From Spirochaetales bacterium (GTDB taxonomy: Bacteria; Spirochaetota; Spirochaetia; DSM-27196; SLST01): a DNA stretch of 5,833 bases. Positions 1 through 5,020 of the stretch are shown piece by piece (positions within the stretch are counted from its first letter, which is position 1; the number at the start of each line of letters is the position of its first letter). The translations under genes were made by a program, and so were the position numbers. Under the pieces are notes generated by a model that worked only from the letters and a program-made list of their open reading frames with translations, was not told the DNA's origin and searched no databases. The stretch spans positions 1 to 5,833 of the forward strand of contig DAOWMR010000196.1 of NCBI GenBank assembly GCA_030642995.1. The letters are read 5' to 3'.

Positions 1-1500
1 CCACACTGGGTGCGGTCCTCGGTCTTCTACCAGATCTTTCCCGATCGGTTTCACCGGGGCGGCGGCGTGGAAGGGGTCAAGAACGGCGAGATTTCGCGAG
101 GGCGGTTCACGAGTCGGGAGATGGCCTGGAACGACCGGCCGCTTCCCCATGCGGAGGGCGGTTCGCTCGACTTCTTCAACGGGAACCTCCCCGGCATCGA
201 GCAGAAGCTCGACTACCTGGCCGAGCTGAGCGTGAACGCTCTCTACCTGAACCCTGTCTTCACGGCAAAGACCAACCACCGGTACGACTGCCTCGACTAC
301 TTCAACGTCGATCCCCACCTTGGCGGCAACGAGGCGCTCTCCTCGCTCATCGTCGCCGCCCATCGCCGGGACATGCGAGTTGTCCTGGACGTATCGATCA
401 ACCACGTCGGTGTTGAACACGAGTGGGCCAAAGGAGTCATCCTGGACGACGGCAGTCGTGCGGATCTTGTGTGCCGCGACGAGAACGGCCGGCAGGTGCT
501 CTGGGCAAACGTGCCGGATCTTCTCAAGCTCGACTATTCGGTGGATGCACTGCGCGACATCACCTACCGGAACAGCGATTCGGTGGTCCAACGCTACCTC
601 CGACCCCCGTATCAGATCGACGGCTGGCGATTCGACGTGGCCAGTGAGACCGGCCGGCACGGCAACCGGCAGCTCTGCGAGGATCTCTGGCGTCAGATTC
701 GTGCAACCATCAGGTCGATCAACCCGGACGCCTACATCGTCGGTGAGCATTGGCACGACTCTCTGCCCTATCTCCAGGGCGATCAGTGGGATTCGGCGAT
801 GAACTATTTCGGGTCCCAACGGCCGGCCCGCATGTGGTTGGGTGAGCAGGACCGGTTTGCCACAACCCCCGTACAGGAGGCGGTCGCCGGGCGCCGGATC
901 AGCGGAGATGAGCTCCGGCAACTCCTGGACCAACACTTTCTGCGGGTGCCGAATGGAGTGGTCCACGCTCAGTTCAATCTCCTGGACAGTCACGACGTCA
1001 CCCGAGTTCACAACAACGCCGCTGTCTTCGACTGGGAGATATATGAGGGCGTGATCATGCTCCTCTTTCTCCTGCCCGGGACCTTCAGCATCTATTACGG
1101 TGATGAAGTTGGGCTCGCCGGCACGCTGGATGCGGACCACGGCAAGCGCTTTCCGATGCAGTGGAATGAGGATGAGTGGGACGAGCGCTTCGTCGACCTC
1201 TACAGGAAGATGATCAGGATGAAGCGCGAATCGCCGGTGCTGCAGAGTGGTAGCTATCGGATGCTTGACGCGGGCGACGACTACCTGGTGTACGCACGAT
1301 TCGATACCGCGGAAGCGATTGTGCTGGCTCTCAACCGTCGTGCCGAGGACCGGCATCTTCAGTTTGATCTCTCCGCGCTCGGTGCGGTTTCCTGCGAGCC
1401 CCTCTCACCCGTGGAGAGCTGCTCGTTCACCGATGGTGTAGTTGATCTCACCCTCGGCGCCAGACGGAGCGTGCTCTTGCATTGCGACCTGACGACGTAG
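1..1500 (+). CDS. malZ: MalZ-like maltodextrin glucosidase, GH13 (5' partial)
   Basis: A GH13 glycoside hydrolase without its N-terminus; the frame is open to the window edge (Pro-His-Trp, then a GTG at 10 that is probably internal). Numbering from that GTG, FYQIFPDRF at 6-14 opens the TIM barrel. Region I has D127 and N131-H132, region II has R207 and nucleophile D209, region III (VGEHW) has acid/base E246, and region IV (LLDSHD) has H328-D329. All catalytic residues are present. The segments LLKLDY at 171-176, YIVGEH and AMNYFG resemble E. coli MalZ (GH13_21), as remembered rather than aligned by tool. MalZ is about 604 residues, so some 100-120 residues, largely the N-terminal beta domain, should lie upstream. 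MalZ releases glucose from maltodextrins in the cytoplasm, and no secretion signal is visible in the part seen. Residues about 400-496 look like the C-terminal beta domain. The next GH13 gene follows after 31 bases. Neopullulanase or cyclomaltodextrinase activity is the alternative; the symbol is tentative. Confidence 0.88.
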   Translation, partial: PHWVRSSVFYQIFPDRFHRGGGVEGVKNGEISRGRFTSREMAWNDRPLPHAEGGSLDFFNGNLPGIEQKLDYLAELSVNALYLNPVFTAKTNHRYDCLDYFNVDPHLGGNEALSSLIVAAHRRDMRVVLDVSINHVGVEHEWAKGVILDDGSRADLVCRDENGRQVLWANVPDLLKLDYSVDALRDITYRNSDSVVQRYLRPPYQIDGWRFDVASETGRHGNRQLCEDLWRQIRATIRSINPDAYIVGEHWHDSLPYLQGDQWDSAMNYFGSQRPARMWLGEQDRFATTPVQEAVAGRRISGDELRQLLDQHFLRVPNGVVHAQFNLLDSHDVTRVHNNAAVFDWEIYEGVIMLLFLLPGTFSIYYGDEVGLAGTLDADHGKRFPMQWNEDEWDERFVDLYRKMIRMKRESPVLQSGSYRMLDAGDDYLVYARFDTAEAIVLALNRRAEDRHLQFDLSALGAVSCEPLSPVESCSFTDGVVDLTLGARRSVLLHCDLTT

Positions 1501-1504
1501 CCGT

Positions 1505-1519
1505 GACGGCAAGGCCGTC
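1505..1519 (+). other. Small intercistronic hairpin
   Basis: GACGGC (1505-1510) and GCCGTC (1514-1519) form a perfect 6-bp stem with a 3-base AAG loop. It sits between the stop of the first GH13 gene and the ribosome binding site of the second. No T-run follows, so it is not a convincing terminator. It could protect or punctuate the two-gene mRNA, or occur by chance. No folding energy was calculated. Confidence 0.3.
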
Positions 1520-1521
1520 CT

Positions 1522-1525
1522 GGAG
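1522..1525 (+). promoter_or_regulatory. Ribosome binding site of second GH13 gene
   Basis: GGAG stands 6 bases before the ATG at 1532. This spacing fixes the start of the second GH13 gene and supports separate translation initiation within a shared transcript. Confidence 0.7.
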
Positions 1526-1531
1526 TAGCCC

Positions 1532-3373
1532 ATGAACGACTATGATGAAATAGCTCGCAATCTGGAAGCCGCGACCGCCCCTGGGGACATCCCGGTCGGC
1601 GAAGTCGTGCGACGGTTCGCGACAGTGCAGAGTCAGTTTCGGCACGAGAACACGATAGTGCCACTCGCGCCGGCGCCGGGCGAGGACGTGCGCGTGGAGG
1701 CGTTGGCGGGTTCCGCCCTCGGCCTGACTGAGGCTGAAATTCGCTACACCATCGATGGATCCCTCCCCGATGATTCGTCGGCCCGGCTCGACATGAATGA
1801 GGAAGGTGTCTCGTGGGTGCCGTTCAGCGAGTACGCAGGCCGATGGGTCGGCACCATTCCTTCGCAGAGCGAGGGGATAATCGTACGGTATCGGCTCATC
1901 GGACGGAGCGCCGACGGCGGTGAAATCGTGGCACAGGACGGACAGGGATTCTGGTACCGCTATCCTCCGGAGCACAGTGTTACCACGTTTGCGTACAGGG
2001 TCTCTGATCGACTTCCGGAACCTGCGTGGCTGCGCGACGCGGTGATCTATCAGGTTTTCGTTGATCGGTTTCGTCGCCGCGGCGGTCCCTTCCTCCACAC
2101 GGAGGATCTCCAGGCAAAGCATGGCGGGGACCTCCTCGGGATCATTGATGCGTTGCCATACCTGGAGGACCTTGGCGTCAACTGTCTCTGGTTATCGCCA
2201 ATTGGACCAGCGCCGTCGTATCACCGGTACGACGTCACCGATCTCTTCTCCCTTGACTCTCTGGTCGGGGATCGTGAGAACCTCAGGCAACTAACCTCTA
2301 CAGCGCACGATCGCGGCATCCGAGTGATCCTTGATTTCGTTCCGAGCCACTTGTCCGTGGACCATCCCGCCTTCGTCTCCGCACGAACCGACCCGAAATC
2401 AGACACTCGCAATTGGTTCGTGTTCTACGAATGGCCGGACAAGTATCGCACCTTCCTTGAAACAGTGCCTCGACTCGTGTCGCTCAATACGAATGATCCC
2501 GGCGTCCGGCAACACATCGCGGAAAGTGCGCGCTTCTGGATTCAATGCGGCATAGACGGATTCCGGCTTGATCACGTGATAGGTCACGGCATGGACTTCT
2601 GGGTGGAGTTTCAGGCATCACTTGAGTCGCTTAAGCCCGATGTCGTGACTGTCGGTGAAGCCACGGACACCGGGGACGCACTGCTGCGCTACCGGGGCCG
2701 GATCTCAAGCGTGCTGGATTTCCCTCTTGCCCGGGCTCTCCGCCTGACCTTTGCTACCGGCGACTGGGATCTCGCAATGTTCGATGGATTTCTCTCGCAG
2801 TACGACAGGTACATGGAGGACGGACCGGCACGCGTAAGTTTTCTTGACAACCACGACATGGACCGATTCCTGTTTGTTGCCGGCCAGGATACAGCGGCCC
2901 TGAAAATGGCAACACTGTGTTTCATGACGCTGACGCAGACTCCGGTCATCTACTATGGTACGGAAATCGGTATGACGCAGGAGCTGTCCACAGCTGATCG
3001 AGAACACGGCGGGGACGCACTCGCTCGTCAAGACATGCCCTGGGACCCGAATGCGTGGGATCGGACGTTGCTTGAGTTCTTTCGGCGCGCTATTTCGTTT
3101 CGGCGAAGGCACATGGACCTGATCCGGGGCATGCGGAAACGCGTGCACCTGAATGCGGCCTCCGGGCTCTATGCGTACTCACTGTCAAGCGATGCAGAGC
3201 GAGTCGCAGTGGTATTCAATCTTGGGAACGAAGCGCAGTTCGTTCCCATCGACAACTTCGACAAACCGCTCCTCTCAACAGGCCACGACGTTGAGCGCCG
3301 ACCCGGAGGAATGCAGATCGCCGGACGGACCGCCGCCGCAGTGGCGGCGGCACGCATTCTGCCGCCCGGGTGA
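1532..3373 (+). CDS. GH13 alpha-glucan hydrolase (cyclomaltodextrinase/alpha-amylase type)
   Basis: A complete 613-residue GH13 enzyme, probably cleaving alpha-1,4 bonds of maltodextrins in the cytoplasm, since no signal peptide is visible. Residues about 40-150 form a beta-rich N-terminal domain containing YTIDGSLPD (72-80), like the carbohydrate-binding or linker domains before many neopullulanases. The barrel opens with VIYQVFVDRF (171-180). Region I is DFVPSH with D268 and H273; the usual Asn before the His is Ser272. Region II is GFRLDH with R345 and nucleophile D347, region III is VGEA with acid/base E376, and region IV is FLDNHD with H441-D442. LVSLN (315-319) sits where region V is expected and YYGTEIG (474-480) is the usual region VII. 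The C-terminus is a beta domain ending in an Ala-rich stretch. The ATG is supported by GGAG at 1522. Spacing of 31 bases to the MalZ-like gene implies an operon. The family is certain; exact substrate (linear or cyclic dextrin, pullulan) cannot be read from the sequence. Confidence 0.9.
   Translation: MNDYDEIARNLEAATAPGDIPVGEVVRRFATVQSQFRHENTIVPLAPAPGEDVRVEALAGSALGLTEAEIRYTIDGSLPDDSSARLDMNEEGVSWVPFSEYAGRWVGTIPSQSEGIIVRYRLIGRSADGGEIVAQDGQGFWYRYPPEHSVTTFAYRVSDRLPEPAWLRDAVIYQVFVDRFRRRGGPFLHTEDLQAKHGGDLLGIIDALPYLEDLGVNCLWLSPIGPAPSYHRYDVTDLFSLDSLVGDRENLRQLTSTAHDRGIRVILDFVPSHLSVDHPAFVSARTDPKSDTRNWFVFYEWPDKYRTFLETVPRLVSLNTNDPGVRQHIAESARFWIQCGIDGFRLDHVIGHGMDFWVEFQASLESLKPDVVTVGEATDTGDALLRYRGRISSVLDFPLARALRLTFATGDWDLAMFDGFLSQYDRYMEDGPARVSFLDNHDMDRFLFVAGQDTAALKMATLCFMTLTQTPVIYYGTEIGMTQELSTADREHGGDALARQDMPWDPNAWDRTLLEFFRRAISFRRRHMDLIRGMRKRVHLNAASGLYAYSLSSDAERVAVVFNLGNEAQFVPIDNFDKPLLSTGHDVERRPGGMQIAGRTAAAVAAARILPPG
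3330..3350 (+). other. GC-rich inverted repeat inside the 3' end of the GH13 gene
   Basis: CCGCCGCC (3330-3337) and GGCGGCGG (3343-3350) form a perfect 8-bp all-GC stem with a 5-base loop. It encodes part of the Ala-rich tail, ending about 20 bases before the stop codon. It may stabilise the 3' end of the transcript, slow ribosomes, or simply follow from repeated alanine codons. Confidence 0.4.
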
Positions 3374-3391
3374 CTATCCCCTTTGGACAAT

Positions 3392-3424
3392 GAAGGCTAC
3401 TGCGCCTTCCTTGTTGCCCTCTTG
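3392..3424 (+). terminator. Possible weak terminator of the GH13 operon
   Basis: GAAGGC (3392-3397) and GCCTTC (3404-3409) form a perfect 6-bp stem with a 6-base loop, 18 bases after the stop of the second GH13 gene. The following 15 bases are moderately T-rich but broken by C and G, so termination may be inefficient. The next promoter candidate begins immediately after it. Confidence 0.4.
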
Positions 3425-3450
3425 ACCGGCAGGTAGCCTGATTGTAGCCT
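3422..3450 (+). promoter_or_regulatory. Candidate promoter of the CDF transporter gene, possibly leaderless
   Basis: TTGACC (3422-3427; 5 of 6 to the -35 consensus) and TAGCCT (3445-3450; TANNNT type -10) are separated by 17 bases. Seven bases downstream of the -10 is 3458, the G of the GTG start codon. Initiation there would give an mRNA with no 5' leader, which agrees with the lack of a Shine-Dalgarno sequence. GTAGCCT occurs twice here (3433-3439 and 3444-3450), so the -10 is ambiguous. Confidence 0.45.
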
Positions 3451-3457
3451 AACCTCC

Positions 3458-4429
3458 GTGAGTCCAACTGATGGTCCGGAGATCGGTCTTTCCGGCGCCG
3501 AGCGCACACAGGCGATAGTCGTTGCATCGTGGGTCGGCATCGTCGGCAACGCCATTCTCGCGGTACTGAAACTGCTCGTGGGATTCTACGCCAACAGTAT
3601 TGCGGTCGTCAGTGACGGGGTTGACTCGACACTGGACATCCTCACCTCCGCCATCTCCCTTCTGGCAGCGAGAATCATCGCGAAACCGCCCGACCTCAAC
3701 CATCCGTACGGCCACACAAGGGCCGAAACCATTGCCACCAAGACATTCTCGTTCATCATCTTCTTTGCGGGAGCACAGTTGGCCATTTCGACGATATCAA
3801 GCCTCATTCAGGGACAAGCCCGGGAGTTGCCGGGGGTTTTCGCGATCTACGTGACTGTCGTGTCGGTGGTGGGCAAGACGGGGCTGTTTATCCACAAATT
3901 CTCTATTGGACGGCGGACCAGTAGTGCGATGCTCATTGCGGATGCCAAGAATATGCGCAGTGACATCGCAGTCTCACTCGGCGTTCTCGTCGGCCTTGCG
4001 TTCACCCATCTTCTGGATCTACCGATACTGGACGGCATCACGGCAATCGCCATCAGCTTCTGGATCATGTACGTTGCCTTCAAGATCTTCCTCGAGACGA
4101 ACTCGGAACTCATGGAAGGATATAAGGATACGAGCGTCTACCAGCAGGTTTTCGACGCGGTTGAATCAGTTCCCGGCGCACGGAACCCACATAGAACCCG
4201 GATACGCACAATCGGCGCCCTCCGAATCGTCGATCTGGACATTGAAGTGGATGCTAACTTGACGGTGCGTGAGGCGCATGAGATCGCAAAAGGTACCGAA
4301 GAGGCCATCCGTGGTTGTGTCCCGAATGTTTACGATGTCCTCGTCCATATTGAACCAATCGGAAACATCGAGGAGGCCGAGCGGTACGGCGTGTCTCGGG
4401 GCATACTTCGCGACGGATGCACGGACTGA
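3458..4429 (+). CDS. Cation diffusion facilitator (CDF) family metal transporter
   Basis: A 323-residue inner-membrane antiporter of the CDF family, expected to export a divalent metal in exchange for protons. Six hydrophobic segments lie near 22-44, 48-72, 95-117, 126-147, 158-183 and 188-212, followed by a cytoplasmic dimerisation domain (about 215-300). Compared with E. coli YiiP (FieF) from memory, the TM2 pair is D56 and D60. The loop site D79, H82, H86 (in NHPYGH) is kept. In TM5, Asn165 replaces the metal-binding His while D169 is kept. In the C-terminal site, D261 replaces one His and E299 replaces an Asp, while H245, H274 and H297 remain. These changes make simple assignment as a zinc exporter unsafe; iron or manganese is possible. 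The GTG start is the only plausible one after the in-frame TAG at 3434, and no ribosome binding site precedes it. The gene faces the zinc-ribbon gene tail to tail. Family certain, metal unknown. Confidence 0.9.
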   Translation: MSPTDGPEIGLSGAERTQAIVVASWVGIVGNAILAVLKLLVGFYANSIAVVSDGVDSTLDILTSAISLLAARIIAKPPDLNHPYGHTRAETIATKTFSFIIFFAGAQLAISTISSLIQGQARELPGVFAIYVTVVSVVGKTGLFIHKFSIGRRTSSAMLIADAKNMRSDIAVSLGVLVGLAFTHLLDLPILDGITAIAISFWIMYVAFKIFLETNSELMEGYKDTSVYQQVFDAVESVPGARNPHRTRIRTIGALRIVDLDIEVDANLTVREAHEIAKGTEEAIRGCVPNVYDVLVHIEPIGNIEEAERYGVSRGILRDGCTD

Positions 4430-4469
4430 GGATCAGCCGTCGGCGGAAGCGGTGGGTGCCTACCCGCTT
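4421..4469. other. Hairpins between convergent genes, weak terminator candidates
   Basis: Two small inverted repeats fill the gap between the transporter and the zinc-ribbon gene. The first pairs ACGG (4421-4424) with CCGT (4437-4440) and CTGA (4426-4429) with TCAG (4433-4436), with one bulged A, across the transporter stop codon. The second pairs AAGCGG (4447-4452) with CCGCTT (4464-4469) and overlaps the stop of the minus-strand gene. Neither has a clear T-tract on either strand. They may separate the converging transcripts, but this is weakly supported. Confidence 0.3.
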
Positions 4470-4674
4470 AATTGGTGAAAAAGTCGAACAGATTCCCGAG
4501 AGCGCTCGTTGAGGCCTTATAGAGTTCAGTGTACTTGCACCGCATGCAGATCACGGTAGAAAATTTCTTGTTCTGGATGTCCAGAATTTTCGTGAGTCCT
4601 CCGCCGGTTGCCGCGAACTGGCCGGTTTCGTAGGTCTTGTTCCCGCATTTCGGGCAACTCCATTCGTTCGACAT
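4468..4674 (-). CDS. DUF2082-type zinc-ribbon protein
   Basis: A 68-residue protein with a four-cysteine zinc ribbon: CPKC (C7, C10) near the N-terminus and CMRC (C43, C46) after a Gly-rich segment TGGGLTKILDIQNKKF (23-38). This Gly-rich block, the tail motif TSALGNLFDF (56-65) and the small size match the widespread conserved family DUF2082, annotated as a putative nucleic-acid-binding zinc ribbon. Its cellular role is not known, and binding of nucleic acid is an annotation by analogy. The protein should be cytoplasmic, with no membrane segment. The ATG at 4674 is supported by a strong GGAGGG seven bases upstream. The gene stands alone on the minus strand, convergent with the transporter and divergent from the LacI-type regulator, so it is probably transcribed on its own. 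Family confidence is high; function is unknown. Confidence 0.85.
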   Translation of the reverse strand: MSNEWSCPKCGNKTYETGQFAATGGGLTKILDIQNKKFSTVICMRCKYTELYKASTSALGNLFDFFTN

Positions 4675-4681
4675 GATCTAT

Positions 4682-4687
4682 CCCTCC
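4682..4687 (-). promoter_or_regulatory. Ribosome binding site of the zinc-ribbon gene
   Basis: On the minus strand, GGAGGG lies 7 bases before the ATG at 4674. It is the best Shine-Dalgarno match with correct spacing in the window and fixes the start of this small gene. Confidence 0.75.
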
Positions 4688-4753
4688 AAGTGATGAGTCT
4701 ACACCGTCCATGGCCCAACTCGAAACAGATGACGGAACTCGGGGAAGTTCTCC

Positions 4754-4782
4754 TTGACAGCAATCGAATACCGCGCGAGAAT
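4754..4782 (+). promoter_or_regulatory. Candidate sigma-70 promoter upstream of the LacI-family gene
   Basis: A perfect -35 hexamer TTGACA (4754-4759), a 17-base spacer and GAGAAT (4777-4782; 4 of 6 to the -10 consensus) point towards the regulator gene. Transcription would start near 4789, leaving a leader of about 230 bases. A palindromic operator candidate lies just after the predicted start. Confidence 0.5.
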
Positions 4783-4796
4783 GCCGTTCAGTGGCA

Positions 4797-4813
4797 AAAC
4801 CGGTTTAGTAAAC
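4797..4813 (+). promoter_or_regulatory. Candidate LacI-family operator
   Basis: AAACCGGTTT (4797-4806) is a perfect 10-bp palindrome with a central CpG, the form typical of LacI-family operators, where the hinge-helix leucine inserts at the CpG. It overlaps a second inverted repeat, GTTTAGTAAAC (4803-4813). Its position just downstream of the predicted transcription start fits repression by a roadblock. The regulator encoded at 5021 is the natural candidate to bind it, which would be autoregulation. No second copy was found in the other intergenic gaps of this window. Confidence 0.5.
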
Positions 4814-5020
4814 TAATTCAGACGCCACACGGAGATGTCACGTTTGCCATATCGATGAACTGTGAAAATGCAAAACCTTAGGGAGTACTCGACATTGCTC
4901 TCCCTGCGGATACGCCGTTGTCGCAGACGGACGCCCTTTCCGGCGAGGCCGTTCCAATGATCCGAGGAGGCAGCTGATTCACTTGAACCGCAACGAGTAG
5001 CGGAGAGAATCGCAACACCT
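4814..5020 (+). other. Long untranslated leader region before the LacI-family gene
   Basis: Together with 4675-4813 this forms a 346-base stretch with no convincing gene. It contains AGGGAG (4880-4885) paired with CTCCCT (4900-4905) across a 14-base loop, with the palindrome GAGTACTC (4883-4890) inside. It also holds an orphan Shine-Dalgarno-like GAGGAGG (4964-4970) that is too far from the regulator start to serve it. A second, weaker promoter option is TTGAAC (4983-4988) with GAGAAT (5005-5010), spacer 16, which would give a very short leader. No known riboswitch was recognised. Confidence 0.35.

Noticed and set aside
1448..2122. Long minus-strand open frame (224 codons) opposite the GH13 genes
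   Set aside because: It lies antisense to two well-supported enzymes, has an Arg/Pro-rich composition typical of shadow frames in GC-rich DNA, and shows no domain or start signal.
3433..3450. GTAGCCT direct repeat as a possible regulator site
   Set aside because: Two 7-base copies 11 bases apart are too short to claim an operator. One copy contains the likely -10 hexamer, so it is mentioned only as an ambiguity of that promoter.
4690..4881. 63-codon plus-strand open frame between the zinc-ribbon and regulator genes
   Set aside because: It has no Shine-Dalgarno sequence, shows no recognisable family, overlaps the minus-strand leader, and contains the promoter and operator candidates. The region reads better as regulatory DNA.
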